From Sinorhizobium glycinis (GTDB lineage: Bacteria; Pseudomonadota; Alphaproteobacteria; Rhizobiales; Rhizobiaceae), in assembly GCF_001651865.1 (NCBI RefSeq), contig NZ_LPUX01000060.1, forward strand, positions 1 to 64,000: a stretch of 64,000 nt of DNA, in the 5' to 3' direction. The notes under the pieces are model-generated. The model did not search any database. It had not been told where the DNA came from and was given only the letters and a program-made list of their open reading frames with translations. Below are positions 9,339-18,040 of this stretch, piece by piece. How positions within the stretch are numbered: position 1 is the first letter of the stretch; each line of letters begins with the position of its first letter. The position numbers and the translations under genes were made by a program.

Positions 9339-9920
9339 ATGATCGAAAAATCGACGGGTGCTCACGTCACCCCAGCAGATGCCGAACTGATCGGACCGGA
9401 TCGGACGCTTTTGATCGTCGATGACGACGGGCCTTTCCTGCGCCGCCTGGCGCGCGCCATGGAGGCGCGCGGCTTCACGGTCGAGATCGCCGAATCGGTC
9501 GCCGAGGGTATCGCCAAGGCCAAGACGCAGCCGCCCAAACATGCGGTCATCGATCTGAGGCTCGGCGACGGCAGCGGGCTCGACGTGATCGAGGCAATCC
9601 GTGGCCGCCGCGACGACACCCGGATGATCGTGCTCACCGGATACGGCAATATCGCCACCGCGGTGAACGCGGTGAAGCTCGGAGCGCTCGACTATCTCGC
9701 CAAACCGGCGGACGCCGACGAGATTTTCGCCGCCCTCGTGCGGCGCCAGGGCGAGCGCGTCGAACTGCCGGAAAACCCGATGTCGGCCGATCGCGTGCGC
9801 TGGGAACATATCCAGCGCGTCTACGAAATGTGCGAACGCAACGTCTCGGAAACGGCGCGGCGGCTCAACATGCACCGCCGCACACTGCAGCGAATCCTGG
9901 CGAAGCGGGCACCGAAATAG
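9339..9920 (+). CDS. actR: Response regulator ActR (RegA/PrrA family)
   Basis: This 193-residue regulator has a receiver domain with acidic pocket VDDD (28-30), likely phospho-acceptor Asp72 in HAVIDLRLGDGSG, conserved Thr and Lys (VLTGYGN, YLAKPAD), a proline-poor linker, and a C-terminal Fis-type helix-turn-helix NVSETARRLNMHRRTLQRIL, nearly invariant in RegA/PrrA/ActR. It is the cognate regulator of the kinase encoded just upstream and would activate redox and acid-tolerance genes. The 188-base spacer holds a RIME repeat, so the regulator may have its own promoter. Confidence 0.94.
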   Translation: MIEKSTGAHVTPADAELIGPDRTLLIVDDDGPFLRRLARAMEARGFTVEIAESVAEGIAKAKTQPPKHAVIDLRLGDGSGLDVIEAIRGRRDDTRMIVLTGYGNIATAVNAVKLGALDYLAKPADADEIFAALVRRQGERVELPENPMSADRVRWEHIQRVYEMCERNVSETARRLNMHRRTLQRILAKRAPK

Positions 9921-9961
9921 GCGGCGTGTGCCGGTTTCCCCCTCTCGTCCGCGTGCTCGGG

Positions 9962-10119
9962 TGCCCCTCATCCGCCTGCCGGCACCTTCTCCCCGCAGGC
10001 GGGGCGAAGGGGACTCGGGGCGCCTGACCAGCTCCTTCACTGCATCTTGCGTCGGGAAGGAAGAACGGCACACTCGTCCCCTCTCCCCGCTCGCGGGGAG
10101 AGGGTTAGGGTGAGGGGCC
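9962..10119. repeat. Paired GC-rich palindromic element, copy 1
   Basis: This element is bounded by inverted ends TGCCCCTCA and TGAGGGGCCA. The left unit carries CTTCTCCCCGC/GCGGGGCGAAG and the right unit CTCTCCCCGC/GCGGGGAGAG, about 55 bases apart and pointing in opposite directions. Related copies are at 11608, 27720, 34688, 48729 and 54305. It lies between the convergent ends of actR and mmcB and could act as a bidirectional terminator, although no U-tract is evident. Confidence 0.8.
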
Positions 10120-10134
10120 AATCTCCCTCTAACG

Positions 10135-10665
10135 CTACGGCTCATCTCGCGTGCCGGCGACGATATCGCGAATCGATTGGCCCAGCTCGCCGTTTCTCTC
10201 GGCCGCCCATTCGGCAACCATCAGGCGCTGCGCCGCCGTGCGGGCAAAGGCCTGGGTCAACGATTTGCGCGTCGCCGGTGCCAGGCGATGCTCCGGCGCT
10301 TCTCGCAGCATATGCGCTTCGTAGCCATCGGAGAGGAGCAGTCCGCATTCCTCCGGGAATATCTCCAGCGGCACCTGCGCATGGGTGGCGAAGAACAGGC
10401 GATCGCAATGGAGGCGGTAGTCCGGCCACTTGCGGTCGACACGAAAGTCCTCGATCGACGTCTTGATCTCGACGATCCAGATCTCGCCTTTCGGGGAAAT
10501 CGAGATCAGGTCGGCACGCCGGCCGCTGGCAAGCGTCAGTTCCGGCAGCACCGCGTGGCGCAATTCCATGAACAACCGCTGTACGCCGCGGCGCACCTTC
10601 AGCGCCCGCTCGGACTGACGTCCGTCGCAGAGCGGATTGTCGCCATGGATCGATAGGATCGTCAT
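10135..10665 (-). CDS. mmcB: MmcB family DNA repair protein (PD-(D/E)XK-like)
   Basis: This 176-residue protein matches the MmcB family (PF06319), named for a Caulobacter gene giving mitomycin C resistance. The nuclease-like core is visible: RRADLISI, then IWIVEIKTS, which supply the Asp and Glu-x-Lys of a PD-(D/E)XK site, followed by DFRVDRKWPDY. The frame is open further upstream, but the ATG at 10665 begins the conserved part. I looked for an alphaproteobacterial LexA box in the upstream 140 bases and saw none, so SOS control is not supported here. The biochemical activity of the family is not settled. Confidence 0.85.
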   Translation of the reverse strand: MTILSIHGDNPLCDGRQSERALKVRRGVQRLFMELRHAVLPELTLASGRRADLISISPKGEIWIVEIKTSIEDFRVDRKWPDYRLHCDRLFFATHAQVPLEIFPEECGLLLSDGYEAHMLREAPEHRLAPATRKSLTQAFARTAAQRLMVAEWAAERNGELGQSIRDIVAGTRDEP

Positions 10666-10844
10666 CGTCCCACTCCGGGTCTTGTCACATCGCCTTGTTG
10701 CAAAAAAACCATCGTCACGGAATTTGCACATTTCGGCCGAATTGCGGCCACGCGATCTCTTGCGCAGGGCACTGCAATCGCAAATAAGCTGGCGGCCGGG
10801 CACCCTCCCCCCGAGATTTCCTGATCCCCTTTTACGAGACCCCC

Positions 10845-11519
10845 ATGCGCTTCCGCAACGCTCTCCTTTTGTGCAGTCTGGCGGCGACTGTCTTCATCGC
10901 CGGCTGCTCGCAAACGACGTCCACCGCAGGCTCTGCTCCCGAGGGCCAGAAAGTGGCGACCAACCAGATCTTTACTGGCAATTATGGCGCCGTCGAGGAC
11001 CACGGCTATCCGTTGCCGGCGATCCCCATCAACCGCCTCGACCAGCGTTTCCACCGCCAGATCGTCGATTACGACACCAAGGAGCGGCCGGGCACGATTG
11101 TCGTCAACACGCCCAATCGCTTCCTCTATTACGTGCTGCCGGGCGGCAAGGCGGTGCGCTACGGCATCGGCGTCGGCAAGGCCGGTTTCGCCTGGGAAGG
11201 CGAGGCCTATATCGCCTGGAAGCAGGAATGGCCGACCTGGCATCCGCCGAAGGAAATGGCCGAACGAAAGCCGGAAGTCGCCAAATATGTCGAAGAGGGC
11301 ATGGGCCCCGGGATCACCAACCCGCTCGGCGCACGCGCGCTCTACCTCTTCAACGAGGAAGGCAGGGACACGCTCTTCCGCCTGCACGGCACGCCGGAAT
11401 GGGCCTCGATCGGGACGGCCGCCTCATCCGGCTGCATCCGCCTGATGAACCAGGACATCATCGATCTTTATTCGCGGGTTCGCCCCGGTCGAAACACGCG
11501 AGTCGTCGTGCAGCAGTAA
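10845..11519 (+). CDS. L,D-transpeptidase (YkuD/ErfK family) lipoprotein
   Basis: This 224-residue envelope protein starts with a lipoprotein signal peptide ending in the lipobox IAGC (Cys21). The YkuD catalytic block follows: HGT with His181 and SSGCIRL with nucleophile Cys197. These enzymes form meso-DAP cross-links in peptidoglycan or attach proteins to it, and are numerous in Rhizobiales, whose polar growth relies on L,D cross-links. The gene is divergent from mmcB and is followed by a good terminator hairpin, so it is probably monocistronic. Confidence 0.9.
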   Translation: MRFRNALLLCSLAATVFIAGCSQTTSTAGSAPEGQKVATNQIFTGNYGAVEDHGYPLPAIPINRLDQRFHRQIVDYDTKERPGTIVVNTPNRFLYYVLPGGKAVRYGIGVGKAGFAWEGEAYIAWKQEWPTWHPPKEMAERKPEVAKYVEEGMGPGITNPLGARALYLFNEEGRDTLFRLHGTPEWASIGTAASSGCIRLMNQDIIDLYSRVRPGRNTRVVVQQ

Positions 11520-11540
11520 GTATCTACAGCTTGAAATGCG

Positions 11541-11575
11541 AAGGGCCGCCGGTCGATGCCCGCGGCCCTTTCGTT
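11541..11575 (+). terminator. Terminator after L,D-transpeptidase gene
   Basis: The stem AAGGGCCGC / GCGGCCCTT closes a loop of about 12 bases and is followed by TCGTTTT. It begins 22 bases after the stop codon. The T-tract is short but the position and stem are typical of rho-independent termination. Confidence 0.7.
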
Positions 11576-11607
11576 TTGTCGTTGACGGTGAGCGTGGTCG
11601 TCTCGGC

Positions 11608-11738
11608 TGCCCCTCTCCTCGGGTTTAACCCGAGGACTAACCCTCTCCCCGCAGGCGGGAAGAGGGGACTTGAGAGGCCGCGGCGAGTCTCCTTCGCCCC
11701 GCTTGCGGGGAGAAGGTCGCGGCAGCGGGATGAGGGGC
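11608..11738. repeat. Paired GC-rich palindromic element, copy 2
   Basis: This element is bounded by TGCCCCTC and GAGGGGCGT, with the same two hairpin units as the copy at 9962 but a shorter centre. It carries an extra perfect palindrome at 11617-11635 (CCTCGGGTT, T, AACCCGAGG) that other copies lack. It lies between the convergent L,D-transpeptidase and malate synthase genes. Confidence 0.8.
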
Positions 11739-11759
11739 GTAGCCCTCCGTGACCGTTTC

Positions 11760-13925
11760 TTACGCCTTCACCTTCCACTCCAGCCGCCGGCGATGCAGTA
11801 CCGGTTCGGTGTAGCCGTTCGGCTGCTCGCGGCCTTTGAGCACCAGGTCCAACGCCGCCTGGAAGGCGATCGAATCGTCGAAACGGCCGGCCATCGGCGC
11901 GTAGCTCGGATCGCCGGCATTCTGCTGGTCGACGATTGCCGCCATCCGCTTCATCGTCTCGACGATCTGCGCCTCGCTGACGATGCCGTGGTGCAGCCAA
12001 TTGGCCATGTGCTGCGCCGAGATGCGCAGCGTCGCGCGGTCTTCCATCAGGCCGACGTTGTTGATGTCGGGAACCTTGGAGCAGCCGACGCCCTGGTCGA
12101 TCCAGCGCACGACATAGCCGAGGATGCCCTGGGCATTGTTGTCGAGTTCGCGCTGGATCTCTTCTTCGGTCCAGTTCGGCCGGGCCGCCACGGGCACCGA
12201 GAGAATATCGGCGAGCTTTGCACGCGGCCGGCTCTTGAGACCCGCCTGCACTTCGGCGACGTCGACCCGGTGATAGTGCGTCGCATGCAGCGTCGCGGCC
12301 GTTGGCGAGGGAACCCAGGCGGTGTTGGCGCCGGCCTTCGGATGGGCGATCTTCTGCTCCAGCATCGCGGCCATCAGGTCCGGCATCGCCCACATGCCCT
12401 TGCCGATCTGGGCGCGGCCGGAAAGCCCGCATGCGAGGCCGATATCGACGTTCCAGTTCTCGTAGGCGCCGATCCAGGCCGCCTGCTTCATGTCGCCCTT
12501 GCGGATCATCGGGCCGGCTTCCATCGAGGTATGGATCTCGTCGCCGGTTCGGTCGAGGAAGCCGGTATTGATGAAGACGACACGGTCGCGGGCGGCGCGG
12601 ATGCATTCCTTGAGATTGACGGTGGTGCGCCGTTCCTCGTCCATGATGCCCATCTTGATGGTGTTCGCGGGCAGCTCAAGTGCGGCCTCGACGCGCGAAA
12701 AAATCTCGCAGGCGAAGGCGACTTCCTCGGGTCCGTGCATCTTCGGCTTGACGACATACATCGAGCCCGAGCGCGAATTTGCCCGCCGGCCGTTCGGGCC
12801 GATGTCGTGCAGCGCGATCAGCGCCGTCACCATGGCATCGATCAGGCCTTCGGGCACCTCGCGGCCGTCACGGTCGAGGATCGCCGGGTTGGTCATCAGA
12901 TGCCCGACATTGCGTACCAGCATCAGCGAGCGGCCCGGCAAGGTCAGCGTCGTGCCATCTGGGCTGGTGAAGACGCGGTCGGCGTTCAGCTTGCGCGTGA
13001 ACTTGCTGCCGCCCTTGGCAACCTCTTCCTCGAGGTCGCCCTTCATCAGGCCGAGCCAGTTGCGATAGACGACGACCTTGTCCTCGGCGTCGACGGCCGC
13101 AATGGAGTCCTCGCAGTCCATGATCGTGGTGATCGCCGATTCGAGGATGATGTCGGAAATACCGGCCGCATCGGCCTTTCCGATCGGCGTCGTTGCGTCG
13201 AGAACGATCACGACGTGAAGATTGTTCCGGGTCAGCACGATCTCGGAAGGCGCCCCAGCCGAGCCGGAATAGCCGGCGAACTGAGCCGGATTGCGAAGCG
13301 TCGTCCGGGCGCCGCCCGTCAGGGTCAGCGACAGCGCAGCCCCATCGACAGCAAGCGCAATGACCTCGTTCCAGCGCCCCTCGGCGAGCGGAGCGCTTGC
13401 GTCGAGAAAATCGCGTGACCAGGCAATGACCTTGGCGCCGCGCGCCGGATTGTAGCCCTTGCCGCGCTCGCCCCCGTCAGTATCGGGAATCGCATCGGTG
13501 CCGTAGAGCGCGTCGTAGAGTGACCCCCAGCGCGCATTGGCGGCGTTCAGCGCGTAGCGCGCATTCATCACCGGCACGACGAGCTGCGGCCCGGCAATGG
13601 TTGCGATCTCGGCATCGACATTGGCGGTCGACACGGAAAAATCCGGTCCCTCCGGCTGGAGATAGCCGATCTCCTTCAGGAAGGCCTGATAGGCATCGAT
13701 ATCGACCGGCGCGCCGTGCTCGCGATACCAGGCATCGAGCTTCTCCTGGAGGTCGTCGCGCTTGGCAAGAAGAGAGCGGTTCTTCGGTGCGAGATCGTGA
13801 ACGAGTTGCGAGAAGGCCGCAAAGAAATCGTCCGGATCGACGCCGGTGCCCGGCAATGCCTCGTCGACCAGGAAGCGGTGGAGGCCCGCATCGATCTTCA
13901 GATCATGTTTCTCAACGCGGTCCAT
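11760..13925 (-). CDS. glcB: Malate synthase G
   Basis: This 721-residue enzyme is close to the 723 residues of E. coli GlcB. It condenses glyoxylate with acetyl-CoA to give malate in the glyoxylate bypass and glycolate use. Characteristic stretches are [18 protein letters not shown], the [20 protein letters not shown] block and [19 protein letters not shown]. The longer open frame is rejected in favour of the ATG at 13925 (MDRVEKHDL), which aligns with family N-termini and follows a GGAGCTG site. The gene is isolated, with no isocitrate lyase or glycolate oxidase gene nearby. A GC-rich repeat lies downstream. Confidence 0.95.
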   Translation of the reverse strand: MDRVEKHDLKIDAGLHRFLVDEALPGTGVDPDDFFAAFSQLVHDLAPKNRSLLAKRDDLQEKLDAWYREHGAPVDIDAYQAFLKEIGYLQPEGPDFSVSTANVDAEIATIAGPQLVVPVMNARYALNAANARWGSLYDALYGTDAIPDTDGGERGKGYNPARGAKVIAWSRDFLDASAPLAEGRWNEVIALAVDGAALSLTLTGGARTTLRNPAQFAGYSGSAGAPSEIVLTRNNLHVVIVLDATTPIGKADAAGISDIILESAITTIMDCEDSIAAVDAEDKVVVYRNWLGLMKGDLEEEVAKGGSKFTRKLNADRVFTSPDGTTLTLPGRSLMLVRNVGHLMTNPAILDRDGREVPEGLIDAMVTALIALHDIGPNGRRANSRSGSMYVVKPKMHGPEEVAFACEIFSRVEAALELPANTIKMGIMDEERRTTVNLKECIRAARDRVVFINTGFLDRTGDEIHTSMEAGPMIRKGDMKQAAWIGAYENWNVDIGLACGLSGRAQIGKGMWAMPDLMAAMLEQKIAHPKAGANTAWVPSPTAATLHATHYHRVDVAEVQAGLKSRPRAKLADILSVPVAARPNWTEEEIQRELDNNAQGILGYVVRWIDQGVGCSKVPDINNVGLMEDRATLRISAQHMANWLHHGIVSEAQIVETMKRMAAIVDQQNAGDPSYAPMAGRFDDSIAFQAALDLVLKGREQPNGYTEPVLHRRRLEWKVKA

Positions 13926-14099
13926 TCGGCAGCTCCTGAATCTCTCAATGCCAGATTCCAACAATTAGGAGCGAGATGCATTCGGAAAAGCATCTTCAGC
14001 CTTTCCCGATCCCGCTCACGCGCGCGGACTGTCTCTCATCAAACCGTTCGCTGTCAATTCCGCAAGGATGCGAAGAATTATTTCCAAATCGGAAAAGAT

Positions 14100-14153
14100 C
14101 GGAGGGGGTGAGGAAAGGTGCGAAGCAGTCTTCCGCCCGCATTCCGCTCTACT
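14100..14153. repeat. Degenerate copy of the AGCGGGATG palindromic repeat
   Basis: The sequence GGTGAGGAAAGG-(N)-TTCCGCCCGCATTCCGCTCTA matches, with decay of the left arm, the palindromic unit intact at 60357-60408 (read on the minus strand). Relatedness rests on the shared GAGGAAA, TCCGCC and CGCATyCCGCTC blocks in the same order and spacing. Confidence 0.5.
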
Positions 14154-14157
14154 CTTA

Positions 14158-14190
14158 GAAAATGATCTTGGGTCGATCCGACCCAAATCA
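14158..14190 (-). terminator. Terminator after hydantoinase gene
   Basis: On the minus strand, just past the stop at 14198, the stem TTGGGTCG / CGACCCAA (extendable with TGAT/ATCA) has a three-base loop and is followed by TTTTC. It fits rho-independent termination of the leftward gene. A similar hairpin sequence is common in Sinorhizobium intergenic DNA, so it may also be repeat-derived. Confidence 0.6.
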
Positions 14191-14197
14191 TCGTGAT

Positions 14198-16201
14198 CTA
14201 GTGGTGCGCGATGCGCGGCCGGCCACTTGCCGAAGCGATGAAGCGTGCCTCGACCAGCTTGCGGCTGCCCTCGACCTCCGGGGCGTCGATTTCCTCCCAA
14301 GCCGTCGCGGCGGGTTCTTCCGCGCCGTTGGCGCGCGCCGTCTCGAGCGCCATCGTCTCGGCGCGGCGGCGGGCGACTCCGAAGGCCTCGTCCTGATCGA
14401 TGAAGCGTTCGCTCGCGCCGGCGCCGTTGACGATGAAAATGCCCTCCTCGGGCGTCGTCACGAAGACGGTGACGGTGGCGCGCACCTGGCCGACGACGGC
14501 ACCGACGGCATTTGCGACGCCGGCCTCCGCGGGAATTGCCGCTTCGGTCGCCAGCATCTCGGCGATCGCCGGATAATAGACCGGCGCGGAGGCCCCGAGG
14601 CCGACGAGCGGGCGGTCGAGGCCCAGCGAAAAGCGGACGATGCCGGGCTCGCGCTTCAGCGCCCGGTCGACGGCCAGCGAAGCGGCCGGGTCGATGGCGC
14701 CGGCGCCATCCTCATGCAAGCAGGCCTGCAGAATCACCTCCGAGGATTGCCGCGTCAGACGGTCGACGATCATCCGCGCCAGCATCTCGGGAGAGCCGGC
14801 GATCGGCTGGCCGGAGCCGTCCTTGGTCCGGGCGGCGATCTTCAGTCCGAGCAGCGCGGCCTCGGTGTTCCATTGCGATTGCTTGCCGAGCACGTGCATC
14901 GCGTCGGACGGCGTCAGGGCGCAAATATGCACCAGTCCGCGGGCGACGAGCCGGTCAAGCGTCGCCTTCTGCGGCGTGCTGACGATCAGCTCGGCGAGCG
15001 TGACCGGCACCGCGCCGATCCTGTCGTAGAGGGCCTGCTCCTGAGGCTGCAGGCCGCGCGCCAAGTGGTCGGGCAAGCCGGTGCGCACCGCAAGACGGCC
15101 GTCATGGCGGCCGGCATGCGTCGCCCGCAACTGCCTGTCGAGCACGGAAATTACCGCATCGCCATACAGCGCCGCCGCAAGGCTCAAGGGCAGGAAGCGG
15201 CGCGGACCGAGATCGATCCTCGCCTTTAGTCCGCGATCGTTGATCTTCACCTCCGAATCGCCGCCAAGGCCGTAGGTGCGCATGGCGACCGCCTCGACCA
15301 TGGTGCGGAAGCCGCCGACGACGGCGCCGTCCGCATCGAGCCGCGGGCGGCCGGCATCGAGAACCGCGACATCCGTCGTCGTGCCGCCGATATCGGAGAC
15401 GACGGCGTTTTCGAGCCCGGTCAGATAGCGCGCCCCGACGAGGCTCGCGGCCGGTCCGGAGAGGATCGTCTCGATCGGCCGCAGCCGCGCCTCGGCGGCC
15501 GAGATCAGCGCGCCGTCGCCGCGCACCACCATCATCGGCACGTCGATGCCGCGCGCCTTCAGGAAATCCTCGCAGGAGCCGACCAGCCGGTCGATCATCG
15601 AAACCAGCCGGGCATTGAGAAGCGTGGTCAGCGCGCGCCTCGGACCGCCGAGCTTGGAGGAGAGCTCATGGCTGCAGGTGACCGGCAGATGCGAGACGTC
15701 GCGGATGCGCTCGCGCACTCGGTTCTCATGCTCGGGGTTGCGCACCGCGAAGTAGCCGGCGATCGCGAAGGACGACACCTCGGTGGCAAGCGACGGCAGC
15801 GCCTCGTCGAGCGCGTTCATGTCGAGCGGTGTCTCGCCGCCATGGACGTTATGGCCGCCGGGAAGGAAGATCACCGGATCGGCCCCCAGCGCCTCCTGCA
15901 GGCCGTCGCGCTTCAGATCCTCGGGGCCGAAGCCGATCATCACCAGCCCGGCGCGGCCGCCCTGCCCTTCGACGAGCGCATTGGTGGCGAGTGTCGTCGA
16001 GAGCGAGACGAGGCTGATGGCCGAGACGGGGACCTTCGCCTTTTCGAGCACGGCTTCCACCGCTCCCGATATGCCTTCGGCAAGATCGTGCCGGGTCGTC
16101 AGCGCCTTGGCCTTGGCGACGACGCCGGCCGCTTCGGTAAAAAGGACGGCGTCGGTATAGGTGCCGCCAGTATCGATGCCGAGAAGGAGATGCGAGGTCA
16201 C
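14198..16201 (-). CDS. Hydantoinase/oxoprolinase family protein (HyuA-like)
   Basis: This 667-residue ATP-dependent amidohydrolase-type protein has the family's N-terminal LLLGIDTGGTYTDAVLF, LVSLSTTLATNALVEGQGG and the actin-like core VVSDIGGTTTDVAVLDAGRP. The family covers N-methylhydantoinase, 5-oxoprolinase and acetone carboxylase subunits. This one is shorter than classical HyuA (about 700) and has no HyuB partner next to it. I place the start at the GTG at 16201, directly before the conserved strand; a TTG at 16246 would add 15 atypical residues. Neither has a strong ribosome binding site. The substrate cannot be read from the sequence. Confidence 0.82.
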   Translation of the reverse strand: MTSHLLLGIDTGGTYTDAVLFTEAAGVVAKAKALTTRHDLAEGISGAVEAVLEKAKVPVSAISLVSLSTTLATNALVEGQGGRAGLVMIGFGPEDLKRDGLQEALGADPVIFLPGGHNVHGGETPLDMNALDEALPSLATEVSSFAIAGYFAVRNPEHENRVRERIRDVSHLPVTCSHELSSKLGGPRRALTTLLNARLVSMIDRLVGSCEDFLKARGIDVPMMVVRGDGALISAAEARLRPIETILSGPAASLVGARYLTGLENAVVSDIGGTTTDVAVLDAGRPRLDADGAVVGGFRTMVEAVAMRTYGLGGDSEVKINDRGLKARIDLGPRRFLPLSLAAALYGDAVISVLDRQLRATHAGRHDGRLAVRTGLPDHLARGLQPQEQALYDRIGAVPVTLAELIVSTPQKATLDRLVARGLVHICALTPSDAMHVLGKQSQWNTEAALLGLKIAARTKDGSGQPIAGSPEMLARMIVDRLTRQSSEVILQACLHEDGAGAIDPAASLAVDRALKREPGIVRFSLGLDRPLVGLGASAPVYYPAIAEMLATEAAIPAEAGVANAVGAVVGQVRATVTVFVTTPEEGIFIVNGAGASERFIDQDEAFGVARRRAETMALETARANGAEEPAATAWEEIDAPEVEGSRKLVEARFIASASGRPRIAHH

Positions 16202-16349
16202 TTGCTGCTTAAGTCCAATATTGAGAACCGGGCGAAGCCCGGACAAGAAGGGATCGTGCGGTGATAAGGCATATTTCCGGGAAAGGCTATCGCGTGGCAG
16301 CGACCTTTGCGGTCGGATCAGGTGAGATGGCTACTGCGCATGGTGGGTA

Positions 16350-16535
16350 CCCCCCTCTGCCCTGCCGGGCATCTCCCCCACAAGGGGGGAGATCGGCAAG
16401 AGGCGACGTCCCGCGCGACGAATTGCGTTTCGTTTATTGGCGACTCGGCCGTTAGAAGTTTCGCTGTGGGCAGGACTTTGCTGCTGCCCAATCTCCCCCC
16501 TTGTGGGGGAGATGCCCGGCAGGGCAGAGGGGGTG
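16350..16535. repeat. Large inverted-repeat element, copy 1 (CCCTCTGCCCTGCCGGGC type)
   Basis: Two arms of about 44 bases (16350-16393 and 16491-16535) are near-perfect reverse complements separated by about 97 bases. Each arm contains its own small hairpin (CTCCCCCACAAGGGGGGAG type). The arrangement matches the element at 25273-25444, although the central sequences differ. It lies between the hydantoinase start and the P450 stop, both on the minus strand. Confidence 0.85.
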
Positions 16536-16547
16536 CGCCGCGAAGTG

Positions 16548-17954
16548 CTACCCCGCCCGCACCGACACCTTCATCGGCAACCCGCCCCTCGGCTGGGTCG
16601 TCAGCCTCTGCACCGGCCAGGGATGCGTCGCCTCGGTCAGGTCGAAGCGGAAGCGGTGCATGATGACGGCAAGCGCGATCACCGCCTCCTGCAGCGCAAA
16701 GGTGGCGCCGATGCAGACGCGGGGACCGGCGCCGAAGGGCAGGTACTGGAAGCGATTGATCTTGTCGCGGTTTTCGGGAAGGAAACGCTCGGGGATGAAG
16801 GCGCGCGGCTTCTGCCAATAGAGAGCGTGACGATGCAGCGTCCAGGGCATGACCAGCACCGATATGCCCTTGCGGATCGGCACGCGCTCGCCCTCCGGCG
16901 ACGTCCACTCGTCGTCCTCGATCGCGGCGCGATTGATCGAGGGCGCCGGCGGATAGAGCCTGAGCGCCTCCTCGAAGGCGGCGAGCACATGCGGCATCCC
17001 TTCGAGCCACTCGACCGGCTCGGCGCCGCTTTTCAGAACCGCATCGATCTCCTCTTCCATCGTCTTGCGATAGTCCGGTGTGTTGGCGACGCAATAGAGC
17101 GTCCAGGCGAGCGCCCGGGCCGTCGTCTCGTGGCCGGCACCGATGAAGGTCAGGATGTTGTCCTCGATCTCGGAGGTTGAAAGCCCCTCGGGCCTCTCGA
17201 GCTGCAAAAGCAGCGTCAGGAAGTCGTTCGGAACTTTTTCGGGCTCCTCCGCCATGCGCCGCCGGCGCTCGGCCATCGTTTCGGAGACAACACCGCGAAA
17301 ACGATCGAGCACCTTCCGACCACCGATCCGGGTGAGGCGCGGCACCCATGCAGGCGCCACGAGAAGGTCCATCGGATCGACGCGGCCCATCCGCTGCAGC
17401 AGTTCCTCGACATTGGCGGCGAAGCCCTCCTTCTCGACGGCGATTTCGCCGGAAAAGAGCGTCTCGGCGAGGATCTCGAAGGTGAGTTCCGTCATGTCGA
17501 CGGCGACATTGGTGACGAAGGGCTCGGAAACAGCGCGCTCATAGCGCTCCCTGAAATGCTCCGAGACCCGCAGCATCTGGCCGGCAAAGCCTTTTGCATG
17601 GCGCGGCGTGAAGACCGGCGCCATCGCCTTGCGGGACCGTTTCCACACCTCGCCTTCCGCCGTCAACAGGCCGTCGCGCAGGATGGGGCGGAGGATCAGC
17701 CGCCGGACTTCGGACATTTCGTAATTGGATGCATTCTCGACGAGAATATAGCGGATCAGACCCGGATCATTGACGATCAACGTGCGCTGGTTGATGAACT
17801 TCGTCTCGATCCAGGGGAGCGTGTAGGAGGGCTCGCCCCAGAGTTCGAGCGGGTTGCGCAACACCGTGCGGATGATCTCAATCCGCGAAGGAATGTGGGT
17901 GCGCGGGACGGGCGCGGGCGGCTCGAACGGCTCCGGTCGCGTGTCCATGATCAT
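16548..17954 (-). CDS. Cytochrome P450
   Basis: This 468-residue monooxygenase has every P450 landmark: I-helix oxygen-binding motif GAGHETTARAL, K-helix EEALRLYPP (ExxR), and the heme loop FGAGPRVCIG with the thiolate ligand near Cys414. There is no N-terminal membrane anchor, so it should be soluble. Overall it resembles bacterial CYP families related to fatty-acid hydroxylases (eukaryote-like PERFLPENR segment). No ferredoxin or reductase gene is adjacent, so electrons must come from elsewhere. The ATG at 17954 follows AGGAAAGG; a second ATG two codons later is possible. The substrate is unknown. Confidence 0.92.
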   Translation of the reverse strand: MIMDTRPEPFEPPAPVPRTHIPSRIEIIRTVLRNPLELWGEPSYTLPWIETKFINQRTLIVNDPGLIRYILVENASNYEMSEVRRLILRPILRDGLLTAEGEVWKRSRKAMAPVFTPRHAKGFAGQMLRVSEHFRERYERAVSEPFVTNVAVDMTELTFEILAETLFSGEIAVEKEGFAANVEELLQRMGRVDPMDLLVAPAWVPRLTRIGGRKVLDRFRGVVSETMAERRRRMAEEPEKVPNDFLTLLLQLERPEGLSTSEIEDNILTFIGAGHETTARALAWTLYCVANTPDYRKTMEEEIDAVLKSGAEPVEWLEGMPHVLAAFEEALRLYPPAPSINRAAIEDDEWTSPEGERVPIRKGISVLVMPWTLHRHALYWQKPRAFIPERFLPENRDKINRFQYLPFGAGPRVCIGATFALQEAVIALAVIMHRFRFDLTEATHPWPVQRLTTQPRGGLPMKVSVRAG

Positions 17955-18005
17955 GCCTTTCCTGACGGCCTACCGTTTCAGCTTTTTGGGGCGCAATCAA
18001 GAAGA

Positions 18006-18021
18006 TGATTCACGTGAAGCA
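18006..18021. other. parS-like palindrome 1
   Basis: The 16-mer TGATTCACGTGAAGCA matches 14 of 16 positions of the ParB-binding consensus TGTTTCACGTGAAACA, with the central TTCACGTGAA intact. It lies between the start of the P450 gene and the stop of the DUF1402 gene, both on the minus strand. Function is not shown by sequence alone. Confidence 0.4.
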
Positions 18022-18040
18022 CGATCGAAAATGCCGGCGT

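Noticed and set aside
9962-10119. CRISPR-like or tandem repeats
   Set aside because: The repeated units are dispersed intergenic palindromes in inverted pairs, without regular spacers or cas genes.
10666-10844. LexA box before mmcB
   Set aside because: I searched by eye on both strands for GTTC-N7-GTTC and GAAC-N7-GAAC and found neither.
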